Below are positions 16,401 through 24,265 of a stretch of 39,719 nt of DNA, in pieces. Under the pieces are notes generated by a model, which saw only the letters and a program-made list of their open reading frames with translations, was not told where the DNA came from and did no database searches. Origin of the DNA: an uncultured Collinsella sp. (GTDB lineage Bacteria; Actinomycetota; Coriobacteriia; Coriobacteriales; Coriobacteriaceae); assembly GCA_959027945.1 (NCBI GenBank), contig CAUFRO010000020.1:1-39719 (forward strand). The letters run 5' to 3'. Made by a program: the position numbers and the translations under genes. Every line of letters starts with the position of its first letter. Position 1 is the first letter of the stretch.

Positions 16401-16438
16401 TACAAATGCGGCCGCGGGCCTTGCGCTCGCAGCCGCAT
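16401..16438 (-). terminator. Probable terminator downstream of the NifU-like gene
   Basis: A stem of ATGCGGC (16406-16412) and GCCGCAT (16432-16438), with further inner pairing, is followed by TTTGTATG on the minus strand. It lies between the NifU-like gene and the lgt ribosome site. Confidence 0.55.
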
Positions 16439-16487
16439 ATTTGGGCGTAACGTCTATGCGGAGTATGCCGTCCGCAGCTTTCGCATC

Positions 16488-16766
16488 TTAGAACGGCGCG
16501 TACTCGTCGTACAGGTCCTCGGCCTCGCCGGAAGCATTGACCTGCTCAACGCGGGTAACGCCGGGCACATGCTCCTTCAGGATACGCTCAATGCCCATGG
16601 ACAGGGTCAGCGAGCTCATGGGGCAGCCGGCGCAGGCGCCCTGCAGTTCCAGTTTGACGACGCCCTCGTCGTCAACGCCCACATACTCCATATCGCCGCC
16701 ATCGGCCTGCAGGTTGGGGCGAATCTCTTCAAGAACCTTCTTAAGCAGCTCTTCGTTAACAGCCAC
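16488..16766 (-). CDS. NifU C-terminal domain protein (iron-sulfur cluster carrier)
   Basis: A 92-residue protein made only of the NifU C-terminal (Nfu) domain, which holds a transient [4Fe-4S] cluster between two subunits and delivers it to client enzymes. The CAGC motif (Cys45 and Cys48) lies in GACAGCPMSSLTLSMGIERI, as in the family. Start is GTG at 16766 with GAAAGGAG upstream. A 16-bp perfect palindrome, CGCGGGCGCGCCCGCG (16789-16804), lies just beyond the ribosome site and could fold in the leader. Possible clients in the window include the [4Fe-4S] activase at 26479-31260 (inference). Confidence 0.88.
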   Translation of the reverse strand: MAVNEELLKKVLEEIRPNLQADGGDMEYVGVDDEGVVKLELQGACAGCPMSSLTLSMGIERILKEHVPGVTRVEQVNASGEAEDLYDEYAPF

Positions 16767-16937
16767 AGGGGCTCCTTTCTCACAATAACGCGGGCGCGCC
16801 CGCGGACAGAAGCTATGTTACTACAGCCATGTACCCGCTCACGAGCCGTCCATGCGCGCAGACGCGACTTTCACGAGTAGTCAATTTGGGACGGGGCTCT
16901 TTGAGCTGCGTTCGTCGTCAGATAGCGACAACGCATA

Positions 16938-17462
16938 TTACTGTCGAGCCTGTCCCCCGGTACCAATCTGAACATCGACGATGACCTGGCGGTAGCTGAT
17001 GCCGCAAGAGTCAAGAATGCGGCGGCTGATACGGCCGTCGTCGGTATCGGCATACTTGTTGTCCAGGTAGACGACCTCGCCCACGCCCACCTGCGCCAGG
17101 ATCTTGGCGCAGTCGTGGCACGGGAACAGCGTGACGTAGACCGTGGAACCCTCAAGGTCTTTGAGCGAGCCGCGGTAGTTGAGCACGGCGTTGGCCTCGG
17201 CATGCACCACGTAGTTGTGCTTATCCTGCAACGGGTCGTCGCTCGTGCCCCACGGGAAAAAGTCGTCGTTGAGTGCCGAGGGCGTACCGTTGTAGCCCAC
17301 CGAAAGGATGCGGTGGTTGGTGTTGGCGATGCACGCGCCCACCTGCGTGTTGGGGTCCTTACTGCGGCGCTGCGCGGCGATGGCCACGCTCATAAAGAAC
17401 TCATCCCAGCTAATTACGTCGCGGCGCTTGCCCGACGCGGTTTGATGAAGATCGTCCGACAT
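16938..17462 (-). CDS. Deoxycytidylate (dCMP) deaminase family protein
   Basis: Zinc enzyme that converts dCMP to dUMP, feeding thymidylate synthesis; also called ComEB-type. The 174-residue protein shows the N-terminal SWDEFFMSVAIAAQRRSKDP, the zinc/catalytic HAEANAV motif (His87, Glu89) and PCHDC (Cys115, Cys118). The ATG at 17462 has GGAGGTG seven bases upstream; longer in-frame starts are not family-like. A TACAAT -10 candidate lies at 17497-17502. The last nine residues (about GTGGQARQ) are encoded by a sequence with the GGGGGACAGG core of the palindromic repeat family, so the C-terminus may have been altered by a repeat insertion. Confidence 0.93.
   Translation of the reverse strand: MSDDLHQTASGKRRDVISWDEFFMSVAIAAQRRSKDPNTQVGACIANTNHRILSVGYNGTPSALNDDFFPWGTSDDPLQDKHNYVVHAEANAVLNYRGSLKDLEGSTVYVTLFPCHDCAKILAQVGVGEVVYLDNKYADTDDGRISRRILDSCGISYRQVIVDVQIGTGGQARQ
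16949..16965 (-). repeat. REP-like core inside the 3' end of the dCMP deaminase gene
   Basis: The minus strand reads TGGTACCGGGGGACAGG here, matching the GGGGACAGG core of the dispersed palindromes but within coding sequence. Clear arms are not seen. Confidence 0.4.
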
Positions 17463-17545
17463 GGCAGACACCTCCGAAATCGCAATAGTTTGACCCATTG
17501 TAGCAGGTGGAAGGTGGAGACGTTTTTGTCCCATCGCCCCCATCG

Positions 17546-18397
17546 CTACGCGCGGCGGGGCTTTTGGTTGATGTGGTACAGCTCGGCGAGACCCCGCAGC
17601 GTCAGCGCGTCGTCGACCGTCAGGCTATGGCCGACAAGGGCCGCAAGCGCCTCGGCATCGTCGCCGGTAATGACGATGGGCACATCGCCCTCCCCCGCGG
17701 CCTTGGTCGCGCGCATCTCGGCAAGCACCATGTCGAGCATGCCATCGATGCGGGCAACCTCGCCCAAGACCACGCCCGAGCGCATCGCCTCGCGCGTGTT
17801 GCGGCCGATGACGTGTGTCGGCGCCGAGGGCTCAACCTGCGGCAGGCGCGCCGCAGCGGCCGAAAGCGAGCGGGCGCCAAGTGCCAGACCCGGCGCGATG
17901 ACGCCGCCGACAAAGGTTCCGTGCGTATCGATGACCTCGATATTGGTCGTAGTGCCCAGGTCGATCACGATGCACGGAGAGCCGTAAACGGCCCGGGCCG
18001 CCACGGCGTCGGCGATGCGGTCGGGGCCGATCTCGGCCGGGTCGTCGTAGTGGACGGGCATGCCGGTCTTAAGTCCCGGCCCCACCGTGAGCACGCGCCC
18101 CGTGCAGATGCGGGAAAGCGCCGTCTTCCACGGGCGCTCGAGCGCCGGCACCACGCAGCTCAGCACTGCGGCCGCGGGAACGAGTGCACCCGGCATGCCC
18201 GCATCGGCCGCTAGCGCGGCCATGACTTGAGCGAGACGCATGCGCGCTTCGTCGGCCGTAATGCTCGATGGCGTCGTGATCTCGCACGTCGCAAGCGGGC
18301 ATTCCTGCGCCGCGGCCGAATCCTCGGCAAACAGGCCAAAGCGAATGAACGTGTTGCCCACGTCGACCGTCAATATATATGCGCACCCATTAAGCAT
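17546..18397 (-). CDS. coaX: Type III pantothenate kinase
   Basis: CoaX phosphorylates pantothenate in the first step of coenzyme A synthesis, needs a monovalent cation, and is not feedback-inhibited by CoA. The 283-residue protein has the ASKHA phosphate-1 motif DVGNTFIRFG near residue 10 and the phosphate-2 segment DLGTTTNIEVIDTHGTFVGG, followed by GVIAPGLALGARSL. I chose the ATG at 18397 with AAGGAG eight bases upstream; the upstream extension of the frame is non-homologous. It is divergent from the OPT transporter gene. CoA supply links loosely to the acyl-CoA activase elsewhere in the window (inference). Confidence 0.93.
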   Translation of the reverse strand: MLNGCAYILTVDVGNTFIRFGLFAEDSAAAQECPLATCEITTPSSITADEARMRLAQVMAALAADAGMPGALVPAAAVLSCVVPALERPWKTALSRICTGRVLTVGPGLKTGMPVHYDDPAEIGPDRIADAVAARAVYGSPCIVIDLGTTTNIEVIDTHGTFVGGVIAPGLALGARSLSAAAARLPQVEPSAPTHVIGRNTREAMRSGVVLGEVARIDGMLDMVLAEMRATKAAGEGDVPIVITGDDAEALAALVGHSLTVDDALTLRGLAELYHINQKPRRA

Positions 18398-18423
18398 CGT
18401 CGGCGCTCCTTTCGTCTGCCCAG

Positions 18424-18479
18424 CAGTATATCGCCTACCTAAACCAGTCATCCCGAAATGACTAGCTTGCGGTTATACT
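18424..18479. promoter_or_regulatory. Divergent coaX/OPT promoter region with central inverted repeat
   Basis: TATACT boxes occur on the minus strand (18424-18429, towards coaX) and on the plus strand (18474-18479, towards the transporter). Between them is a perfect inverted repeat AGTCAT-CCCGAA-ATGACT (18446-18463), almost centred. Neither box has a convincing -35 at 17 bp, which would fit activator dependence. Confidence 0.4.
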
Positions 18480-18526
18480 GGTGCGCGGTCGCGCGCGAGC
18501 TCACGCGGCGGCCCTTGGTAACCCGA

Positions 18527-18571
18527 CTTCCCGCGCCGTATCCGTAGCGGCGCTCCCGGGGGAAGCGGATA
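18527..18571 (+). promoter_or_regulatory. Possible H-type pseudoknot in the OPT transporter leader
   Basis: CTTCCCGCGCCG (18527-18538) can pair with CGGCGC (18548-18553) and GGGAAG (18560-18565). The 9-nt loop contains TATCCG (18539-18544), exactly complementary to CGGATA (18566-18571) directly 3' of the hairpin. The ribosome site AAAGGAG starts six bases later (18577). This geometry fits a small pseudoknot able to control ribosome access. I do not recognise a known riboswitch class. Confidence 0.4.
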
Positions 18572-18589
18572 TACGCAAAGGAGTTCTAT

Positions 18590-20293
18590 ATGAGCAATCC
18601 CTCGAACCGCGCTTCGATGCGCGGGCAACTCACGCTGCGCGGCGTCGTCATCGGCGTCCTTGGCTGCGTGATTATCACGGCAAGCTCGGCCTACACCGCC
18701 CTCAAGATGGGCGCTCTCCCCTGGCCGATCGTCTTCGCTGCCGTCATTTCGCTGTTCTTCCTTAAGCTCATGGGCAATGCCAGCCTCAACGAGGCCAACG
18801 TCACCCACACCATCATGTCCGCGGGCGCCATGGTCGCCGGCGGCCTGGCGTTTACCATCCCGGGCGCCTGGATGCTGGGATATGCCGACCAGATCAGCTG
18901 GCTCGACATGTTTATCGTGGCACTCGCCGGCACCATCCTGGGCCTGCTGGCCACCGCGCTCATCCACCGTCACTTTATCGTGGACGCCGCGCTTGAGTTC
19001 CCCACCGGCAACGCCGCAGCTCAGACCCTGCGCGCAACCGAGGCCGGCGGCAAAACCGGCAAGCAGCTCTTTGGCTCCATGGCCATCGCCGGCATCTACA
19101 GCGTGCTGCGCGACGCTCTGGGCGTGGTGCCCAGTATGCTGTGCACGCTCAATATCCCCGGCGTGACCTTTGCCATCTACAACTCGCCCATGCTGCTCTC
19201 CGTCGGCTTCCTTGTGGGCTTCGCCCCCGTCGCGTTCTGGTTTGCCGGCGCGCTGCTGGGCAATTTTGGCATCATCGTCGGCGGCACCGCTGCCGGTCTG
19301 TTTGACGTTATGACCGCACAGGGCATTGTTAAGTCCCTGGGTATGGGCCTCATGATGGGCTTTGGCGTCGCCGTCGTCCTCAAGGACATCCTGCCGCAGG
19401 TCGCCGGTATCGTCCGCGGCCTCGCCGCCGACAGCTCCACCGACACCGACGAGCAGTCGCTCATCTCGGGCTCCCTTAAACTCGACGCCGGTATCATCGG
19501 CCTGGGCGCTGCCGCCATCGCCGTGATCATCGCCATCGTGCTCGACCTTGGCCCCGTCCCGGCCGTCATCGTCACGCTGTTCACCTTTGTCACCACCATC
19601 ATGAGCGCGCAGAGCTGCGGCCAGACGGGCATCGACCCCATGGAGATCTTCGGCCTCATCGTCATGCTCATCGTTGCCGCCTTCGCGCAGCTCGCTCAGG
19701 TCAAGCTGTTCTTTATCGCCGGCATCGTGGCCGTAGCGTGCGGCCTTGCGGGCGACGTCATGAACGACTTCAAGGCCGGCGCCGTGCTGGGCACCAACCC
19801 GCGTGCACAGTGGGTCGGCCAGGCCATCGGCGGCATCGTGGGCGCCCTGGTCGCTGCCGCCGTCATGGTCGCGCTCGTCACCGCCTATGGTCCGGACGCC
19901 TTCGGCCCCGACAAGAGCTTTGTGGCCGCGCAGGCAAGCGTGGTCGCCACCATGGTCTCGGGCATCCCGAGCGTGCCGTGGTTTGCGGGCGGTTTTATCG
20001 CCGGCATCGTCATGTACTGGCTCGGCATTCCGGCCATGATGATCGGTCTGGGCGTGTACCTGCCGTTCTACATGTCGCTCACGGCTTTCCTGGGCTCCTG
20101 CGTCAAACTCGCCTACGACAAGTGGTCCGCCCACCGCGACGCCACCGCTGGTCTTTCCGACGAGGAGAGGGCTGCCAAGGACGCCGCCTTCCAGGAACAG
20201 GGTCTGGTCGTTGCCAGCGGCCTGCTCGGCGGCGAGTCCATCGTCGGCGTTATCCTGGCGTTTGTCTCCGTGGGCTTAAGCCTGCTGGGCTAA
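18590..20293 (+). CDS. OPT family oligopeptide transporter
   Basis: A 567-residue polytopic membrane protein of the OPT/YSL superfamily, probably a proton-coupled importer of oligopeptides or peptide-like metal chelates. About 14-16 hydrophobic helices are visible. Family-like features are the N-terminal RGVVIGVLGCVIITASSAYT, the loop NEANVTHTIMSAGAMVAGG, FPTGNAAAQTLRA after the third or fourth helix, and a late MIGLGVYLPFYMSLTAFLG segment. The start ATG has AAAGGAG seven bases upstream, preceded by a GC-rich structured leader. A strong terminator follows 40 bases after the stop. With the nearby M20 peptidase, a peptide-scavenging role is plausible (inference). Confidence 0.9.
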   Translation: MSNPSNRASMRGQLTLRGVVIGVLGCVIITASSAYTALKMGALPWPIVFAAVISLFFLKLMGNASLNEANVTHTIMSAGAMVAGGLAFTIPGAWMLGYADQISWLDMFIVALAGTILGLLATALIHRHFIVDAALEFPTGNAAAQTLRATEAGGKTGKQLFGSMAIAGIYSVLRDALGVVPSMLCTLNIPGVTFAIYNSPMLLSVGFLVGFAPVAFWFAGALLGNFGIIVGGTAAGLFDVMTAQGIVKSLGMGLMMGFGVAVVLKDILPQVAGIVRGLAADSSTDTDEQSLISGSLKLDAGIIGLGAAAIAVIIAIVLDLGPVPAVIVTLFTFVTTIMSAQSCGQTGIDPMEIFGLIVMLIVAAFAQLAQVKLFFIAGIVAVACGLAGDVMNDFKAGAVLGTNPRAQWVGQAIGGIVGALVAAAVMVALVTAYGPDAFGPDKSFVAAQASVVATMVSGIPSVPWFAGGFIAGIVMYWLGIPAMMIGLGVYLPFYMSLTAFLGSCVKLAYDKWSAHRDATAGLSDEERAAKDAAFQEQGLVVASGLLGGESIVGVILAFVSVGLSLLG

Positions 20294-20334
20294 GCTGAGC
20301 AGCTGCTCGACAGCAACCATATTGCCTACGATTT

Positions 20335-20374
20335 GCCCGGTCGGTAGCTTTCGCGGCTACCGACCGGGCTTTTT
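20335..20374 (+). terminator. Intrinsic terminator of the OPT transporter gene
   Basis: A perfect 14-bp stem (20335-20348 with 20356-20369, arm GCCCGGTCGGTAGC) with a 7-nt loop is followed by TTTTT. Confidence 0.95.
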
Positions 20375-20377
20375 GAT

Positions 20378-20427
20378 ATCGAAACAAAGAAAGGCCAGCG
20401 CGCTGCGTATGACAGCGCGCCGGCCTT
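20378..20427 (-). terminator. Intrinsic terminator of the coiled-coil surface protein gene
   Basis: The stem 20391-20405 with 20413-20427 (AAGGCC, one mismatch, GCGCGCTG) is followed on the minus strand by TTTCTTTGTTTC. It lies 67 bases past the stop and sits back to back with the OPT terminator. Confidence 0.88.
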
Positions 20428-20493
20428 ATCGTTTGGCTAACGAGACGGTCCCGCTATGAATTGAAGTTCGTTGCAGAGCCGACGCCCGATTCA

Positions 20494-23400
20494 CTACATG
20501 TGCTTGCGACGACGATCGCCCAGCGTCACGCCCGCAGCCACGAGTGTAATACCGCCGATAACGAAGACCTCGCCCGCAAGCGCGGAGTCATCACCGGTCT
20601 GGGCGAGCGCGGCAGGCGCAGCCTGTTTCTTGGCAACGGAGACCTTTGCAGCAGCCTGCGCAACCTGAGGCTTGGCCTGCGGCTCAGCCTTGGGATGATG
20701 CTTGTCGTACTCGGCCTGAGCGGCAGCCAGGGCATCCTTGGCATCGCCAAGCTCGGCAAGCGCGGCGGCATAGGCGTCGTTGGCATCGGACAGCTTGGCA
20801 TCGGCATCGCTCAGAGCAGCCTTGAGGCCAGCGGCGGCATCGACGGCGGCCTTATAGCGAGCGTAGGCAGCGTTCAACTTGACCAGCTTCTCGTTGCCCG
20901 TCGTGCCCGCGGCAAGGGATGCCTTGTGGTCGACGGCCTCAAGATCGGCCTTGAGTGCCTCGTCGTTGGCAAGCTCGGCCTTGGCCTTGACGATCTCGAG
21001 GTTCGCATCGACGACGGCTTCGTTGGCGGCATCGAGCTGCTTCTGGGCATCGGCGACACCGGCGACGGCAGCGTCATAGGCGGCCTTGGCGTCGTCGACC
21101 GCCTTCTGGGCGCCGGCGAAGCGCTCGAAGGCCTTGTTTGCGGTGGCAAGCTCGCCCTCGGCGGCCTTGGCCTTCTCCTGTGCGTCGGACAGGGCCTGCG
21201 TCTTGGCGGCAACTGCCTGCTTGGCGTCCGAAAGAGCGGTCGCGGCGTGCATATCTGCGGCCTGAGCCTTGTCAACGCCAGCCTGGGCTGTGTCGTCGGC
21301 CTTCTTGGCATCGTCAAGCGTGCCCTGCTTGTTCGCAAGGTCCGTCTTGGCGGCATCGCGCTTGGCGGCAAGGTCCTTGACCGAAGCGGTAGCGTTGTCA
21401 TACGCCTCATTGGCCTGCTCGGATTTTGCCTCGGCGGCATCGCGGGCGCTGTGAGCCTTCGCCTTGTGAGCAGTGGCCTCGGCTGCCTTCGTCTTGCTGT
21501 CAGCAAGCGTGGCGTTTGCCTTATCGAGAGCTGCCTGGGCAGTAGCGGCCTTGCTCTTGGCGGCATCGAGCTTGGCCTGGGGCGTCTTGACGTCGATACC
21601 CTTGAGTTTGGCTTCGGCGGCGGTGTAGGCGGACTTGGCGGCAGCAGTAGCGGACTGAGCCTTCTCGTACTCGCCCTTGGCGGTGTTCATGTTCGTGTCG
21701 GCCGCGGTATAGGCGTCGCGCGCGCTTTCTTGCTTATCCAATGCGTTAGAATAAGCCGTTCCAGCAGTCCCGAAGTTCTTCTGCGCTTCTGCCAGCTCAT
21801 TCTGCAGCTGCTTCAGCTGCTCCTTCTGCTCCTGTGTGCCGCCTGCGTTGTATGCGGAATCGATGTAGTCGTTCAGGAGCTTCTTGAACTCGGAGACAGT
21901 GAAATCAGCCTCACTGTCAAAAGAGCTGTAATCGAAGATTGTTACCTCGGAATCGGTGTTCTTACCGCTACCGGTCGCGATGCCGATAGCCTTCGTGCCG
22001 GCATCGATGATGTTGAGATAGTGCCCACACTCATCGTAGATTTTGACGTCCTTGTTGTAGTGCTGGTAGATATAGTAGGAATCATATCGATGGCTTCCAA
22101 GTGCGTCGCCATACTGCTCGACGTACTTATCGAATTTCTCCTTTTCCTGGGTATAGAGACCGGTGTAGGGCCAGCCGAGTGTATCCTCGGTCTCGCCGCC
22201 GGTATATGCGCCACCACCGCCAGCAAGATTTTCTCCATTGTCCCAGTAGCAGCCCGAGTGTCCCCAGATGTTCGATGAATATGATGTATTAAGTGCTGCC
22301 GCCACAGTCATGCGGAGGCTGACGCTGAGCGCCGACTGACCGTTCGCCTTGCGGAGGTTGTTCTGGGTGTCGAGATATGTCAGGGCGTTGCGCATCTGCT
22401 CCAGGGAAAGCGGGTTGGTATCGCGAGACATGTCCTGATCGACGTACTGGTCATACCATTCGGCCTTGTCATCGGCACCGGTCAGCATCGATACGGCGTC
22501 CTGGGCGTTCTTCTTCTGCGTGGCCGTGAACTGGCTGCCGCCGATGATGTAGTTCATGAAGCCGAACATACCCTGGCTGATGACATTCTGGTCTACGGTC
22601 ATGTTCGACTTGAGGTCGGCAATCTGCTGGTTGAGCTTCTCGACCTCGACGTTTGCGGCGTCGTATGCATTGTGTGCGTCGGTTACTTCAGCACGAGCCT
22701 GATCGAACTCGCTGTGCTTCTGCTGACGAACCTCGACGAGTCGGTCGTACTCCGCCTTCTTGTCGGCCTCGGTCTGCTGAGCCTGCTCGTATGCCGACTT
22801 CGCAGCGTCGCGCTTGCTGGCGGCGGCGTTGTACTCCTTGTTTGCCGCACCGTATGCAGACTGGGCAGATGCCACAGCAGCGTTAGCGGCGTTGGCCTTC
22901 TCCTGCGCGGCAGCGACGGCAGCCTGAGCGGCCTGCAGATTTGTCTGTGCGGTGGCGTCGGCATCCGTCGCGGCATTGAGCTCCGCCTGCGCGGTCTTGA
23001 GCTCACCAGCAGCAGCCTTCTTGGCGGCCTCAAGCGCACTCAGGTCAACACCCGTACCCGAGACGGCGGCATCGAGCGCAGCCTGCGCCTGGTTGAACTT
23101 CTGCTGGGCGTTATCGCGCGAGGTGGTTGCGGCTGCGAGCGCAGCGGCAGTCTCCTGCTTCTTGGCTTGGGCGGAAGTCAGAGCGGCCTCAGTGTCCTTC
23201 TTTTCCTGCTGGGCGCTGGCCTCGGCAGCCTTGGCCTGGTCCAGATTGGCCTGTGCAGTAGCAACGGCCTTATTGGCGTCATCGAGCTTTGTCTGCGCGT
23301 CCTCGACGGCCTTCTTGGCGGCCTCGTACTCGTCCATACCCATGGCCTCGAGCTTGGCCTGGGCATCATCAAGGGCCTTCTTGGCCTCATCCTGCTTTGC

Positions 23401-23958
23401 CTTGGCGTCCTTGAGCGCCTGGGTCTTATCCTCGACACTCTTGTTGGCTTGATCGAGCTGATCGTTCAGGTCGCCCAGCTTCTTCTGCTGCTGTTCGGTC
23501 TTTTCGACGGCGGCTTTGAGCTCGTCGATCTTCTCCTGGAGCGCGGCGACTTCTGCTGCGTTCTGCTCGATTTCGTTGTCGCTCACGGCCTGCGAGGCCT
23601 GATTCTTTTGCTGCTGCGCCTGCTTTTGAGACTGGCCCGCCGCGTCGGCCTTCTTCTGGGCGGCATCGTAGGCGGCCTGAGCGTCCTTGAGCTGCTTTGC
23701 CGACTCCTCGGCCAGCTGGGCAGCCGTCTTTGCGACCGCTTGGTTACCGGCGGCAACGGTGTTCTCTACAGAACTACCCCCCCCCTGAACAGAATCGCCG
23801 TTATCGGTTGACGGTGCGGCGATTGCCGCCAGCGGCGACATGAGCGGCTGAGCGATGAGGCCCGCCGTCAAAACGGTTGCGACGGCGCGGTTAGCAACGC
23901 CCTTGACGTTGACGGCCTTAGCCCGAGGCTCAAAGTGTTGTGGACTGTAGTTTGCCAT
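20494..23958 (-). CDS. Cell-wall anchored coiled-coil protein with a central CAP domain
   Basis: A 1154-residue secreted surface protein. A charged N-terminus and hydrophobic segment (residues ~25-48, ending PLAAIAAPS) form the signal peptide. Residues ~75-470 and ~725-1090 are alanine-rich heptad-type coiled coils (many AxxAL, AKAAL and DAQAK patterns). Between them (~545-695) is a CAP/SCP-like domain with HSGCYWDNGENLAGG and CGHYLNIIDAGTKAIGIA. The C-terminus has the sortase-type motif LAQTG at 1118, a hydrophobic helix and RRRKHM; LAxTG motifs are typical of class E sortase substrates in Actinobacteria. The ATG has AAGGGAG seven bases upstream. A G9 tract lies at codons 58-61. Function is unknown; a fibrous stalk presenting a CAP head is inferred. 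Confidence 0.85.
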   Translation of the reverse strand: MANYSPQHFEPRAKAVNVKGVANRAVATVLTAGLIAQPLMSPLAAIAAPSTDNGDSVQGGGSSVENTVAAGNQAVAKTAAQLAEESAKQLKDAQAAYDAAQKKADAAGQSQKQAQQQKNQASQAVSDNEIEQNAAEVAALQEKIDELKAAVEKTEQQQKKLGDLNDQLDQANKSVEDKTQALKDAKAKQDEAKKALDDAQAKLEAMGMDEYEAAKKAVEDAQTKLDDANKAVATAQANLDQAKAAEASAQQEKKDTEAALTSAQAKKQETAAALAAATTSRDNAQQKFNQAQAALDAAVSGTGVDLSALEAAKKAAAGELKTAQAELNAATDADATAQTNLQAAQAAVAAAQEKANAANAAVASAQSAYGAANKEYNAAASKRDAAKSAYEQAQQTEADKKAEYDRLVEVRQQKHSEFDQARAEVTDAHNAYDAANVEVEKLNQQIADLKSNMTVDQNVISQGMFGFMNYIIGGSQFTATQKKNAQDAVSMLTGADDKAEWYDQYVDQDMSRDTNPLSLEQMRNALTYLDTQNNLRKANGQSALSVSLRMTVAAALNTSYSSNIWGHSGCYWDNGENLAGGGGAYTGGETEDTLGWPYTGLYTQEKEKFDKYVEQYGDALGSHRYDSYYIYQHYNKDVKIYDECGHYLNIIDAGTKAIGIATGSGKNTDSEVTIFDYSSFDSEADFTVSEFKKLLNDYIDSAYNAGGTQEQKEQLKQLQNELAEAQKNFGTAGTAYSNALDKQESARDAYTAADTNMNTAKGEYEKAQSATAAAKSAYTAAEAKLKGIDVKTPQAKLDAAKSKAATAQAALDKANATLADSKTKAAEATAHKAKAHSARDAAEAKSEQANEAYDNATASVKDLAAKRDAAKTDLANKQGTLDDAKKADDTAQAGVDKAQAADMHAATALSDAKQAVAAKTQALSDAQEKAKAAEGELATANKAFERFAGAQKAVDDAKAAYDAAVAGVADAQKQLDAANEAVVDANLEIVKAKAELANDEALKADLEAVDHKASLAAGTTGNEKLVKLNAAYARYKAAVDAAAGLKAALSDADAKLSDANDAYAAALAELGDAKDALAAAQAEYDKHHPKAEPQAKPQVAQAAAKVSVAKKQAAPAALAQTGDDSALAGEVFVIGGITLVAAGVTLGDRRRKHM
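23777..23785 (-). repeat. Poly-G (9) tract in the surface protein gene
   Basis: Nine consecutive C on the plus strand read as nine G in the coding strand, covering the end of codon 58 to codon 61 (Gln-Gly-Gly-Gly), just after the signal peptide. The present length keeps the frame open. Gain or loss of one G would shift the frame and truncate the protein. Confidence 0.8.
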
Positions 23959-24023
23959 GGCTTTCTCCCTTTGACACGGATGTATCCATACGCTTCAAAA
24001 TGTAGGAGCTGATTTTTGAATTC

Positions 24024-24038
24024 TGTTGCGCAACATTG
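24024..24038. promoter_or_regulatory. Second copy of the TGTTGCGCAACA palindrome
   Basis: The same 15 nt as at 7721-7735, here 65 bases upstream of the surface protein start. The 12-mer ATGTAGGAGCTG also occurs twice around it (24000-24011 and 24094-24105). Confidence 0.45.
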
Positions 24039-24265
24039 GTCACCGGCGGATTTTTTGAAATTCGCGCTCTCGTGCTTCACAATTTCGTCACATATGTAGG
24101 AGCTGGTGCAGCATATTCTTGCGGGATCGAATTGAGCCTGTGATTTGCATTTGCTCCCGCGTCATCCGCCCTATCGGATTCCGCATCCAACAGACACCTC
24201 GCCCGCCACGGTGTAGAGTTAGGACAACGGGCGCGTTGCGCGGACCGCGCTGGAACGAGGTGAAC

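Noticed and set aside
18473..20134. A 553-codon open frame opposite the OPT transporter
   Set aside because: Composition is His/Asp/Gly-rich shadow sequence, and the sense strand encodes a clear transporter with a ribosome site and terminator.
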